Part shown: positions 37,669 through 45,522 of the stretch, piece after piece
How the letters are laid out: each line of letters begins with the position of its first letter
How positions within the stretch are numbered: the stretch's first letter is position 1
Source: Microvirga solisilvae
GTDB taxonomy: Bacteria > Pseudomonadota > Alphaproteobacteria > Rhizobiales > Beijerinckiaceae
Assembly (NCBI RefSeq): GCF_022808595.1
Contig: NZ_JAKUCN010000001.1
Coordinates: 744,001 to 808,000 of the forward strand
DNA: 64,000 bases
Direction of reading: 5' to 3'
Made by a program: the position numbers and the translations under genes
Notes under the pieces: model-generated
Told to the model about the DNA's origin: nothing
The model's database searches: none
The model's input: the letters and a program-made list of their open reading frames with translations, nothing else

Positions 37669-38241
37669 TCAAGAGAGATCAACACTGGACATAAGGCGGT
37701 CGACCTGGACTTGGAGCGCCGCGATGGAAGCCTCGTTCTCGATCACCAGATCGGGCACACCCGGCAGGATCTCCGAGGCGTGATCCGATTGCGGGCCGAC
37801 ACCCGGTCGGCGGATCTCGATAAGGACGCCACCCCGAGCCCGGATGGCTTCGGCCTCCTCCTTGAACCGCACACTCTCCTGGACGATCCTTGCGCCTGAT
37901 AGTAGAGCAGCCTCGATCTTACGCAACCATAAAGAGAGCCACAGATCAGGGCGGATGCAGTTCCGCCCCCACTCGGTGCCCAGCGTCTGCTGCGCAAAGG
38001 TGGACGTGACACCGAGTTCCGGGATCACCGCGCGCTTGAGATCGCCGTCGACATAGCGGGCGATCGTCTCTGCGTCATAGCCGATCTCCTGGAGCAACCC
38101 CTCCATCATTGCCTTCACAGGGCGGATGATATGCGGCGAGAGAAAACCGTGCCGGTCCCGCAGGCGCTTGGCCACCTCGCTCTTTCCCGCACCGGCATAG
38201 CCCATCAGGCCGATGAGGCGCGGCGGACTCACGCCCGCCAT
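37669..38241 (-). CDS. P-loop kinase, probable phage deoxynucleoside monophosphate kinase
   Basis: This 190-residue protein starts at 38241, overlapping the upstream gene by 13 bp; the longer upstream extension is that gene in another frame. It opens with a Walker A motif, GYAGAGKS (14-21), preceded by a short strand (RLIGLM). It then has helical lid-like segments rich in Arg, and SGARIVQESVRFKEEAEAI followed by GGVLIEIRRPGVG. This matches phage (d)NMP kinases, which phosphorylate nucleotides for DNA synthesis, but the exact substrate is not readable. It is the last gene before the terminator. Confidence 0.7.
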   Translation of the reverse strand: MAGVSPPRLIGLMGYAGAGKSEVAKRLRDRHGFLSPHIIRPVKAMMEGLLQEIGYDAETIARYVDGDLKRAVIPELGVTSTFAQQTLGTEWGRNCIRPDLWLSLWLRKIEAALLSGARIVQESVRFKEEAEAIRARGGVLIEIRRPGVGPQSDHASEILPGVPDLVIENEASIAALQVQVDRLMSSVDLS

Positions 38242-39899
38242 TTGCCGTCCTGGAACGTTACCAGGGTCCGCTTGCCGTTCGGATAGGTGAGAGTATGCGC
38301 CTGCATCCATGACGAGGGTCCGGTGTTGTAGCCGTGATTGAGCCGCGCCGACACGCCCGCGATATAGATCCCCTCGAGGATCGTCGGCGTGTGGGTGTGA
38401 GCCGTGTTCATCTTGCGGGCGACACGGCTGAGCGAAACCGCCGAGCCACGCGAGCCGTTCGGCCCCTGGTGTCCGTGCTGGCCGCATTCGATGGCGCCCA
38501 CGCCCTGACAGATTTCGAAGGAACCACCCTCGGGTACGAAAGCGATGCCGGCGAGCCCTTTTGTATCCCGGGTCGCCAGGGCATGACGGAACAGGGAAAA
38601 GCGCTCCGCCTCGTCGTCAAGGGGATCGCGGGTCGCCTCGACGCGCCGGGCGGCAAAGCGCGCCCGCTCCATATCGAGAAAGAACTCCGCGTTGACGGGG
38701 TCCTGGCGATACCCGCCGCCGCCGAGGGAATCGAGCCAACGGTCCAGGAAACGGTCGTGATTGGATTCCACCACCACCGACTTGCACCAGTCCCGCTCCG
38801 CGGCGCGCAGGAACCCCACGGCCTCGCGGACCTCGTCCTCGACGCTGTCGCGGCCCGCCACATGGGTCTCGAAGACGTGCAGCGGGTCCTTCTTCAGTTC
38901 GTGCGGGTTGCGGGCCTCGAAATCGAGCAGGTCGTGGAAGAACTGGAAGCGCGGGCGCAGCGCGTCGACAATGGAATCGGAGGATTCCATCCGTCGCGTC
39001 AGCGGATCATAGCCCCAGGTCGCGCGCGCGATCAGCGGATCGAGCTTGCGCACATGGATGTCACCCCAGGTGGCCGCCTCGATGCGATGGCCGCGCGACA
39101 CGATGCCATTCGACACCATCGTATCGAGATCCTGAAACGACCCATCAGGCGCGGCATTGATCTGGCGGCAGAACACCCTGTCGCGCTCGTCAATCTCGAC
39201 GATGGTCGCCCCGATCACATGGTGAAAGGCGGCCTTCACGCCCGCCTTGCGCTCCGTATAGTTCGGCACCGTGGCGCAGCCGGTGGTCATCACCTGCGAG
39301 GCGTGCCCGTTCCGCACGCCCGCCACGGAAAGCAGCTGCAGCTTGGCGTGAGGCACGAGGCCCCAATGCCCGCGGGCATGGGTGACGAGGTCCGAGATCG
39401 GACGAGACGCGGTCGGCAGAGTGTTCATATCGGCCATGAACACCAGCGGCCCCAGCTCGATGCGCTTGCGCGACAGATAAGGCACCAGCTCGGGGCTGAA
39501 CATTTCCGGGCGCGGGCCATGCTCGTCGAACAGGCCGAGCTGGTAGGTAAAGGGCCCCACCAGGAGCTCGGCGCCGAGCGCCGACGCATAGGCGTGCAGG
39601 TTGGACCAGAAGCCGCGATGAATCTCGGTGGCATTCTGCGCTGCCGTGACCAGATAGCGGCGCACGCGCGCCGGCACGATGATGGTGGAACGCGGTGCCA
39701 CGCCCGTGACAGACGCCCCACCCCGCCCGTCCGCGATCTTCTTCTTGATGCGCCAGGCTGATCGCCGCCCGACCCCCAGCGCATCGGCGTGATGCGCTGG
39801 GGGGATCTCGGGCTGCTCTCGAATGCGACGCTCCAGCTCCGCCTCGACGGCGGGCGCGATGTGTTGCCCCTGAACAGGCTTTCTGCCGTGTTGTTTCAT
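38229..39899 (-). CDS. Helix-turn-helix protein with calcineurin-like metallophosphoesterase domain
   Basis: This 556-residue protein has a basic N-terminal helix-turn-helix (residues about 28-56, PPAHHADALGVGRRSAWRI), a middle region, and a metallophosphoesterase core recognisable by its ordered metal-ligand motifs: D280-I-H282 (WGDIHVRKLD), N380-H381-D382 (ESNHDRF), H475-G-H477 (CGQHGHQG) and H501-T-H503 (TAHTHTP). This order (DxH, NHD, H, HxH) is that of calcineurin-like phosphoesterases such as Mre11/SbcD nucleases and phosphodiesterases. The presence of a DNA-binding module suggests a nuclease, by analogy with phage T5 A1; this is inference. It sits between the membrane proteins and the nucleotide kinase. 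Confidence 0.7.
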   Translation of the reverse strand: MKQHGRKPVQGQHIAPAVEAELERRIREQPEIPPAHHADALGVGRRSAWRIKKKIADGRGGASVTGVAPRSTIIVPARVRRYLVTAAQNATEIHRGFWSNLHAYASALGAELLVGPFTYQLGLFDEHGPRPEMFSPELVPYLSRKRIELGPLVFMADMNTLPTASRPISDLVTHARGHWGLVPHAKLQLLSVAGVRNGHASQVMTTGCATVPNYTERKAGVKAAFHHVIGATIVEIDERDRVFCRQINAAPDGSFQDLDTMVSNGIVSRGHRIEAATWGDIHVRKLDPLIARATWGYDPLTRRMESSDSIVDALRPRFQFFHDLLDFEARNPHELKKDPLHVFETHVAGRDSVEDEVREAVGFLRAAERDWCKSVVVESNHDRFLDRWLDSLGGGGYRQDPVNAEFFLDMERARFAARRVEATRDPLDDEAERFSLFRHALATRDTKGLAGIAFVPEGGSFEICQGVGAIECGQHGHQGPNGSRGSAVSLSRVARKMNTAHTHTPTILEGIYIAGVSARLNHGYNTGPSSWMQAHTLTYPNGKRTLVTFQDGKWRA

Positions 39900-39919
39900 G
39901 GTTTACCGTCGTTGAGGAA

Positions 39920-40288
39920 TCAGGCCCCAGGCTGCGATGGCGGTTTGATCTGCGGCAGCGCACGCTTGCCCCCGATCAGGTTCACCAGTAATTGAGGCAG
40001 CTCGAGACCGGTCGTGCCGATGAAGAAGCCCAGCGCCGCCATCACGCTGGCCTCGTCGAGCACGATGGCGGCGTTCAGGAAATGCGCCGTGGCCCATTCC
40101 ATCACCCGGATCGCGACGGGCGTCAGCGGCGGGGTGAGATAGTAGGACACGGCGGCCCCTGAGAACCCGCTGGCAAGCCGTAGCCACCAGGGGCCGCGGG
40201 TGCGGATGACCGCCACGGCGCCGCCGGTGGCCGAACTGACGAGGGAGGCGGCTTTCACGCCCATGATGGTGGTTGCAGGCTCGGCCAT
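39920..40288 (-). CDS. Phage membrane protein, possible holin
   Basis: This 122-residue protein has a hydrophobic segment near residues 10-25, an Arg-rich interruption (RTRGPWWLRL), and two further hydrophobic stretches (LASGFSGAAVSYYLTPPL and VMAALGFFIGTTGLELPQLLVNLI). The C-terminus is polar. Small size, multiple spans and location next to the endolysin suggest a holin or lysis-accessory role. No specific family is recognised. Confidence 0.6.
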   Translation of the reverse strand: MAEPATTIMGVKAASLVSSATGGAVAVIRTRGPWWLRLASGFSGAAVSYYLTPPLTPVAIRVMEWATAHFLNAAIVLDEASVMAALGFFIGTTGLELPQLLVNLIGGKRALPQIKPPSQPGA

Positions 40289-40318
40289 CGCCGCCCCTTT
40301 CTTGTTATCTGAAGGGTT

Positions 40319-40711
40319 TTAGGAGAAGAGCGGCTTCGTCGCCGTGCGGGCACGGCGCGACAGATACGCGGCCACGAGATTGCCGCCATACCAACACAAG
40401 GCACCGGCTGCGATCTGATACTCGGCCGGGATGTTGTAGCCGATAGCCAGCGCGACGGCGGGCGCGACCAGTGACACGAGCGTCGACCAGTTCGCCCGCG
40501 AGCGGAAGAAATCCTCCGTGCTCTGCAGATGCTGGATCTCTGGAGTCTGCTGCACCCTCTCGACGATCTCCCGCGCCGTCGCGGCGGACACTTGGGCCGG
40601 GAGCTTCGATTCCAGCGGGATGGCCGGGTTTTTGATGCTGTCCTGGATCGTATCCAAGACAGCGCCGAAGATCAGCTTCGGCAGAATGGTGGCAAGAGCA
40701 GGTGCTGCCAT
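40319..40711 (-). CDS. Phage membrane protein resembling GTA-type 3TM holin
   Basis: This 130-residue protein begins MAAPALATILPKLIFGAVLDTI and has a central amphipathic region (IVERVQQTPEIQHLQSTEDFFRS), then RANWSTLVSLVAPAVALAIGY and IAAGALCWYGGNLVAAYL as two spans, ending in a basic tail. The layout is that of the 3TM holin-like proteins found with alphaproteobacterial phages and gene transfer agents. It directly follows the endolysin gene. Confidence 0.6.
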   Translation of the reverse strand: MAAPALATILPKLIFGAVLDTIQDSIKNPAIPLESKLPAQVSAATAREIVERVQQTPEIQHLQSTEDFFRSRANWSTLVSLVAPAVALAIGYNIPAEYQIAAGALCWYGGNLVAAYLSRRARTATKPLFS

Positions 40712-40720
40712 GGAGGCCTC

Positions 40721-41512
40721 CTAGGGGATCATTTGTTTGAGGGTTGTGGGGTCGATGCCGAAAACGGCGGCGAGCGCGAGGATCGCGCCGACAAGCGCAG
40801 ATGTGCTGATGGTGACCGCTGCCGGAATCTGGGGAACCTGAACGGGCGGCGGAGCCTCCGGCGACCACGGCGTGTCCCTGATCTTCCGCCATTTCTCGAA
40901 GGCGATCGGCAGCTTCAGGTGATAGCCGTTCTTCGCATAGCCGGGGCCGTTATAGCCGCGCGCGAGCGCCTCCCATCGATGCTCGCGCAGATCGTCATCG
41001 AGACGATTGGCGATGAGGAAGGAGACCATCGCATCAAGGTGCGTTTCCTCGTCCGCCATGAAGGCCAGCACCATGCTCTGCGGGGTGTCATAGCCCGCGT
41101 CGAGATGGTTCTCGCCGAGGATCTGCGCCAGACCCCACGAGCACGCCTTGAGGGCCGCGGTCTCGTCGATGCGCAGCGCCTTCTCGAGCTTGCCGTATTG
41201 CGCGGATTCCTTGCCGTAGGGAATCTGCCCCCAGGACTTGCAGGCAAGCCCCTGACGGATCGCCGTATCGAGCTTCGTACCCGACAGGTTGCGATAGAAC
41301 ACATGCGGCTCGAACAGGATCTTGGGGCGCCCCTGCTCATCAAAGCCGCTGCCTCGGGTTTCGACATCCATGAAGGCATGGATCTCGTCCTCGCCGACGC
41401 CGATGCGATGGCCGATGCGCGGCAGATCGATATCGTCGAGCCGCTTGGCCGCCCCTCTGAAGCCGCTCGCAACAGCGCGCGCGAAGGCATCCCCGGTGTT
41501 TTCCGTGGTCAT
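40721..41512 (-). CDS. Endolysin, N-acetylmuramidase family, with C-terminal hydrophobic tail
   Basis: This 263-residue protein starts at 41512, with AGGACGAG 7 nt upstream; the longer frame would need a TTG start. The N-terminal 190 residues match the N-acetylmuramidase family (PF11860): E51 in MDVETRGSGFD is the likely catalytic acid, followed by KILFEPHVFYR and the C-terminal ARGYNGPGYAKNGYH. After a Pro-rich linker (PEAPPPVQVPQIP) comes a hydrophobic segment (TSALVGAILALAAVFGI), so the enzyme may be membrane-tethered. It cleaves peptidoglycan glycan strands for lysis. Confidence 0.85.
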   Translation of the reverse strand: MTTENTGDAFARAVASGFRGAAKRLDDIDLPRIGHRIGVGEDEIHAFMDVETRGSGFDEQGRPKILFEPHVFYRNLSGTKLDTAIRQGLACKSWGQIPYGKESAQYGKLEKALRIDETAALKACSWGLAQILGENHLDAGYDTPQSMVLAFMADEETHLDAMVSFLIANRLDDDLREHRWEALARGYNGPGYAKNGYHLKLPIAFEKWRKIRDTPWSPEAPPPVQVPQIPAAVTISTSALVGAILALAAVFGIDPTTLKQMIP

Positions 41513-41538
41513 ATTGATCTCGTCCTGTGGTGACAAGG

Positions 41539-41558
41539 AAAAGCCGCCCGTGGGCGGC
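41539..41558 (-). terminator. GC-rich hairpin with T-tract downstream of the adhesin gene
   Basis: On the minus strand GCCGCCC-AC-GGGCGGC is followed by TTTT. It lies 5 bp after the stop of the adhesin gene and before the endolysin. It is nearly the same as the hairpin at 43633-43654. It is probably a partial terminator between tail and lysis genes. Confidence 0.65.
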
Positions 41559-41563
41559 CTCTG

Positions 41564-43201
41564 TTAATCGGGTCCCGCGAGTCTCAGGCTCTCGTCCACC
41601 TCTTCTGGCGTGAAGCCATAGATCTCCGCCAAGGACAGCAGTTCCGAACGATAGACGTGGTTCGCTCGGTTGAACCGCTCCCAAGCGATAGCGCCTTCAA
41701 TCGAGCCGCTTGCGCGCGCCCCCTCGACCTGCGCTTCGACATCGAAGAACCGGCCCATGAGATGCAGCGCGATACGCCAGTCGGATAGTGACGCGCGTTC
41801 AGGAGGTGGAATCCAGATCGGAGACCCGTCATCCGGCTCAACCGTGTAGCCGTCATAAAGCGGCCCGAGAACGCTCTCACCGTCCCAATGAATGACGTTC
41901 ACCTTGCGACCGGTTTCATTCTCAAGAACCTGATAGCGCCGTGCCTCGATCAACGGGGCAGCGACAGCCGCCTGGGAGATTGCCAGCAACAACGCCGCAG
42001 GCGAGACAGTAACAACAGGGCTGTCGAACGGTGCGTAGCCGTAGACACGGACGCGAATGCCGCCGCGAGCTCCATTGCCACCGTCCCCTGATTTCTTGCC
42101 GGGGCGAGCCGCGCCGCCGCCGCCGCCGCCGCCGCCTGGCGCAGAACCGTTGCCACCCTTGCCGCCATCGGTGTTGGGATTGGCGCCGCCGCCGCCGCCG
42201 CCATTACCATAGTGCCCAGGATCCGGATCTATGGCGTCTCCACCGTTGGAGCCCAAATTGTTGCCCGGCGCCCCCACCGCAGTAACGCCTTGCGAGCCGA
42301 CAACAGCGCCCCAATTTCCGCGTTGTCCCTTGAATGCCGCGCCCCCATTGCTGCCGAGCGAGCCTGTCATTGTTGTGCCGAGACCAGCACCAGCAGCACC
42401 ACCACCAGGCGCGTAAGAGCCTACCTGATTTGCGCCGCCAGAATTGCCAGCTGCGGGCGAAGCGCCACCGCCCGAGTTCTGGTATTGCGACTGATGACCG
42501 ATAGAGCGGGTACCGCCTCCACTTGCGCCGTTTGTCGTACCCCCAGCCCCAGGTAGCCCACCCGGCGCCCGAAGAACCCAGTTCGGGGCCAAGACAATGA
42601 ATGTATCGCCGCCAGACGTTCCAGCATTGCCGTTACCGGATAGAACACCTACACCGCCAAGCCCTGGGGCTCCGATGGTGACGGACCAGGAGTCGGCGAG
42701 CATGCTTGTATGAACAAGCTGCTCTCGCGCTGGAGTTCCCCCCGCCCCTCCACCGCCGCCTGATCGCGGGGCGGAGCTGTCTCCATTGGCTCCAGACCCT
42801 CCGCCAGCGGCGGCGCCGACGCCATCGAAGTCGAAGAAAACACCGCGCGGGTCCTTAGGATAGGTTCCCGAGACGGTGATGTCATATTCATCGATCAGAC
42901 GCAGGCCAGGCAGGCGGTCCGGCCGCCAATAGGGAACAAGCCCAAATGGCGTCTCATCAATCGACAAAACCACTCCGCCGGCAGAGAGGGCCGGAAGCCC
43001 CATGACAGGATCCGGAATGCTGCCCCGAACCGCCTCGATCTCTTCATTTGTCCGCTGCGACGACCAAGCGGTCTCGGGACTGATAACGCGGTCGTCAATG
43101 GCAGCGCCGCCACCAACCGTGACCTCCACGGTTCGCCCGGCTTCGAGCGCCTCCACTTCAGCCGTCTCGTAAGGCACAGCCTCAAGCTCGATATCTTCCA
43201 T
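41564..43201 (-). CDS. Polyglycine-rich tail adhesin
   Basis: This 545-residue protein has an N-terminal acidic/baseplate-type region (1-127), a Gly-rich block (about 129-381) with repeated GGGGG, GGAN and GNGG motifs separated by hydrophobic turns, and a folded C-terminus (WERFNRANHVYRSELLSLAEIYGF). The Gly-rich block resembles the polyglycine-type sandwich of T4-like gp38 adhesins and other phage receptor-binding tips, so host recognition is likely. The longest Gly runs are encoded by pure GCC repeats. It is the last structural gene of the tail region and is bracketed by two similar hairpins. Confidence 0.7.
   Translation of the reverse strand: MEDIELEAVPYETAEVEALEAGRTVEVTVGGGAAIDDRVISPETAWSSQRTNEEIEAVRGSIPDPVMGLPALSAGGVVLSIDETPFGLVPYWRPDRLPGLRLIDEYDITVSGTYPKDPRGVFFDFDGVGAAAGGGSGANGDSSAPRSGGGGGAGGTPAREQLVHTSMLADSWSVTIGAPGLGGVGVLSGNGNAGTSGGDTFIVLAPNWVLRAPGGLPGAGGTTNGASGGGTRSIGHQSQYQNSGGGASPAAGNSGGANQVGSYAPGGGAAGAGLGTTMTGSLGSNGGAAFKGQRGNWGAVVGSQGVTAVGAPGNNLGSNGGDAIDPDPGHYGNGGGGGGANPNTDGGKGGNGSAPGGGGGGGGAARPGKKSGDGGNGARGGIRVRVYGYAPFDSPVVTVSPAALLLAISQAAVAAPLIEARRYQVLENETGRKVNVIHWDGESVLGPLYDGYTVEPDDGSPIWIPPPERASLSDWRIALHLMGRFFDVEAQVEGARASGSIEGAIAWERFNRANHVYRSELLSLAEIYGFTPEEVDESLRLAGPD
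42113..42136. repeat. Trinucleotide repeat (GCC)8 inside adhesin gene
   Basis: Eight perfect GCC units encode eight consecutive glycines on the minus strand. Slippage would add or remove glycines without breaking the frame. Confidence 0.9.
42185..42202. repeat. Trinucleotide repeat (GCC)6 inside adhesin gene
   Basis: Six perfect GCC units encode six glycines on the minus strand, about 50 bp from the longer tract. Confidence 0.9.
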
Positions 43202-43204
43202 GGG

Positions 43205-43612
43205 CTATGTCCCTGGAGAAAGAGTCGCGACGAGGCGCGGGCGGCACCATTCGCGGAGGCCGCTGTCTTTCGTGGCGAAGACATCCGCCACGATCGTCGC
43301 ATCCGACACGAGATCGGCCATGGCCGAAGCCACGCGCCGCTCCGGCGTAATATCGACGATGACGTAACCGTCCTTCGGATCGCCATCGACCGTGATGGAG
43401 CTGTCGGCAGTCGAGGCTTGCGCCACGATCTCGCCGAGGGCGGCATTGGCGCGCCCGAGCGTTGCGGGGTCCAGCAGACGCCACGTCAGTTCGATCAGAT
43501 CGCCGGTGAGGTCGCGCGGACCGATGCGCACGCGGGTGACCGGATTCACATCGTAGATGCGCATCCGAATGCGCCACGAGGACTTGGAGTTGAAATACAG
43601 CGGCGCGGCCAT
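43205..43612 (-). CDS. Phage tail-region protein of unknown function
   Basis: This 135-residue protein starts at 43612 with GGAG 5 nt upstream; a GTG at 43618 is less likely. It contains strand-rich sequence (WRIRMRIYDVNPVTRVRIG, GYVIVDITPERR) and ends in ATLSPGT. No family is recognised. It lies 3 bp before the polyglycine adhesin gene and inside the same pair of hairpins, so it probably partners the adhesin. Confidence 0.65.
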   Translation of the reverse strand: MAAPLYFNSKSSWRIRMRIYDVNPVTRVRIGPRDLTGDLIELTWRLLDPATLGRANAALGEIVAQASTADSSITVDGDPKDGYVIVDITPERRVASAMADLVSDATIVADVFATKDSGLREWCRPRLVATLSPGT

Positions 43613-43632
43613 GGGCACTCCGGCTTGAAAAG

Positions 43633-43654
43633 AAAAAGCCGCCCGGAGGGCGGC
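43633..43654 (-). terminator. GC-rich hairpin with T-tract upstream of the adhesin cassette
   Basis: On the minus strand GCCGCCC-TCC-GGGCGGC is followed by TTTTT. It lies in the 65-bp gap between the DUF4376 gene and the gene at 43205-43612. It differs from the hairpin at 41539-41558 mainly in the loop. Confidence 0.7.
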
Positions 43655-43677
43655 TCGAATACAGCGGCGAAGTCGCG

Positions 43678-44145
43678 TCAGTATGAAATCGGGATCGTCG
43701 CGAATTCGGCGTCGATCTGAGCATCTGTGGCGATCGATCCGCCCTCGATATTCGTCAGCAAATCGCCCTCCATGTTGAAGCAGGCTTGAACATGGGTGAG
43801 CGCGGCAAGAATGACGGTGAGCATGTCGGCATTCGACATCCGCCGCGGCTTGCCATCTGCGAACTTGAAGGTGGCACCGTCCTGCCGGAGACCATCCTTG
43901 ATCGCCGTGTAAGTGCTTTGCAGGGCATCGCGATCATCGCCCCGCATGGTCGAGACCGGAATAGGCTCGCCCGCAACACTTACCGTGATGCCGCTGGTCT
44001 CGATCTCCCACCGTCGCTGCGCCGCATAGGCAGGAAGATCGAGCGGAATATCGACTGCATCGACCCATTCCTCGGCCCGGCCCGGTTGCGGATTAGCGAA
44101 GGTGCCGACGATGTTTCCGCCGGCGTCTCTTTCAACATAGGGCAT
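43678..44145 (-). CDS. Tail-fibre assembly-type protein with DUF4376 domain
   Basis: This 155-residue protein has an N-terminal segment (MPYVERDAGGNIVGTFAN) of the kind seen in fibre-assembly proteins and a C-terminal DUF4376 domain: RRWEIETSGITV, then LQSTYTAIKDG, FKFADGKPRRM and ALTHVQACF. Such proteins follow fibre genes and are thought to be chaperones or decoration subunits. Its start abuts the stop of the preceding fibre gene. Confidence 0.75.
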   Translation of the reverse strand: MPYVERDAGGNIVGTFANPQPGRAEEWVDAVDIPLDLPAYAAQRRWEIETSGITVSVAGEPIPVSTMRGDDRDALQSTYTAIKDGLRQDGATFKFADGKPRRMSNADMLTVILAALTHVQACFNMEGDLLTNIEGGSIATDAQIDAEFATIPISY

Positions 44146-45156
44146 TTACTTGTCCCTCCCGCGCCGGTCGATCCAGCCGCGCGTCCACAATCCGAGCGAA
44201 GCGGTCGCGCCGAGCGCCTTGATATACACCTGCCCCGCGAGGTTGGTGTCGACATCGGCGCCGACCACGACCGCCGCCGTCGTTGTTCCGTTGGTGGCAA
44301 TCGCGCCGGCGACGGAAGACGTGCCTGGGGTCGGGTTGCCGCCGGGATTGGCAACCGTCCTGTCGCTCGCGACGAGAGGACACCACACATCCACGGCCGG
44401 TGAACCGCCGCTGCGATAGTTCTGGACACTGAGGAGCGCGGTCGCCGCCACATCGAGCGGCACCGTCAGGCTGATCAGCGTTGCCGAGGTCGGGGCGGTG
44501 TTGACATAGTTCGCATCAAGGACAGGCGCCGCAAGGATGAAGCGGTCGCCACTCTGGACGAACTGGAGGATGTTTCCGCTCGCATCGGTCCGGATCGACC
44601 CGATCCGGCGGTAGGCCTGCCAGCCAGCCGGCAACGCGTTGGTCGTTGAAAACACGGCCGCCGGATTGCCGCTGCCATTGTAGCCGAACAGAACATGGCG
44701 GTGAGCCGATGCGGGGCCGCCCGCCAGAGCAATATTGAACGGCGCCGGATTGACGAGCGTCACGGCGTCGAGCTCGTCCCGGCACGTTCCCGCGGCGATG
44801 GTAATGGTCGTCGCGTTGACATAGGCAAGCGCAGGCGGGGCCTTCATCATTCCGAAAGTGCCGGCGGGCCCGGTCAGCCCCGTCGCGCCCTGAGGGATCC
44901 CAAAGTGCAGCATGAAGTCCGGCGCATCACCTGTCACCGTCACGGTCGCAGGAGAACCGGGCGCCAGCGTCGAGACAGTGCCGGGCAGAATGGTCGGCTT
45001 CGGGCCAGAAGGCCCCGCAGGAGCGGTCAGCCACTCGCCCCAACTTCCATCCGACTGCCGCCAGCGAATTCGCTTATTCTCGACGTCCACCTCGTGATCG
45101 GGAGCCGGGCCCACGAGCGAGCCGCCCGAAAATTCAATCGTGATCGGATCTGTCAT
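44146..45156 (-). CDS. Tail fibre/decoration protein with short collagen-like segment
   Basis: This 336-residue protein opens with FSGGSLVGPAPDHEVDVENKRI and WRQSDGSWGEWL, resembling fibre shaft starts, then a short GPxG collagen-like stretch (GIPQGATGLTGPAG). The rest is beta-rich, with a hydrophobic-alternating pattern and HRHVLFGYNGSGNPAAVF in the middle. It is probably a trimeric fibre or head/tail decoration. Its start overlaps the previous stop as ATGA. Confidence 0.65.
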   Translation of the reverse strand: MTDPITIEFSGGSLVGPAPDHEVDVENKRIRWRQSDGSWGEWLTAPAGPSGPKPTILPGTVSTLAPGSPATVTVTGDAPDFMLHFGIPQGATGLTGPAGTFGMMKAPPALAYVNATTITIAAGTCRDELDAVTLVNPAPFNIALAGGPASAHRHVLFGYNGSGNPAAVFSTTNALPAGWQAYRRIGSIRTDASGNILQFVQSGDRFILAAPVLDANYVNTAPTSATLISLTVPLDVAATALLSVQNYRSGGSPAVDVWCPLVASDRTVANPGGNPTPGTSSVAGAIATNGTTTAAVVVGADVDTNLAGQVYIKALGATASLGLWTRGWIDRRGRDK

Positions 45157-45512
45157 GGCCGGGTGATCGCCTGCTTGAGAATGATTTCACGACGGAAGAG
45201 CCGCTGCCGAGGCAGGGGCGTCTCCCGGAACACGTCGAAGACATATCGGCCAGGCGCAAGCCGCTTGGTGTGCTCTGGCAGGAACAGGACCTGCGCCTTG
45301 CCCGCAGCACCGTCCACGATCGAGATCGTGCCCGGAGAGGTCAGCTTCGCCGCGATGACCGCGCTCGATTCCGTCGCCCGCATATGCCCCTGAAAGGTCC
45401 AATCCGTGATCGGAATCGGAGCACTGGACAGCGCATTCTTGCAGGTGAAAGGAAAGCCCCCCGCCGAGTCCGTCGTCAGCACGACAGGCGGCAGATCGTC
45501 TTCGGTCGCCAT
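45153..45512 (-). CDS. Phage tail-region protein of unknown function
   Basis: This 119-residue protein starts at 45512 with AAGGAT 6 nt upstream. A beta-rich pattern is visible (VVLTTDSAGGFPFTCKN, WTFQGHMRAT), ending in YVFDVFRETPLPRQRLFRREIILKQ, similar in style to the N-domain of baseplate upper proteins that hold fibres. No firm family is claimed. It is translationally coupled to the fibre gene that follows. Confidence 0.6.
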   Translation of the reverse strand: MATEDDLPPVVLTTDSAGGFPFTCKNALSSAPIPITDWTFQGHMRATESSAVIAAKLTSPGTISIVDGAAGKAQVLFLPEHTKRLAPGRYVFDVFRETPLPRQRLFRREIILKQAITRP

Positions 45513-45522
45513 GAGCGGATCC

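Noticed and set aside
37669-38487. Longer 272-residue version of the nucleotide kinase
   Set aside because: The extra N-terminal part is the end of the phosphoesterase gene read in another frame; the family homology starts at the ATG at 38241.
38334-39761. 475-codon plus-strand frame opposite the metallophosphoesterase gene
   Set aside because: The His/Arg-rich composition and lack of motifs show it is a shadow; the minus-strand protein carries the ordered metal-ligand motifs.
42100-42820. CRISPR or tandem-repeat array suggested by the repetitive GC-rich tract
   Set aside because: The repetition is codon-level (glycine codons) within an open frame; there are no direct repeats with unique spacers.
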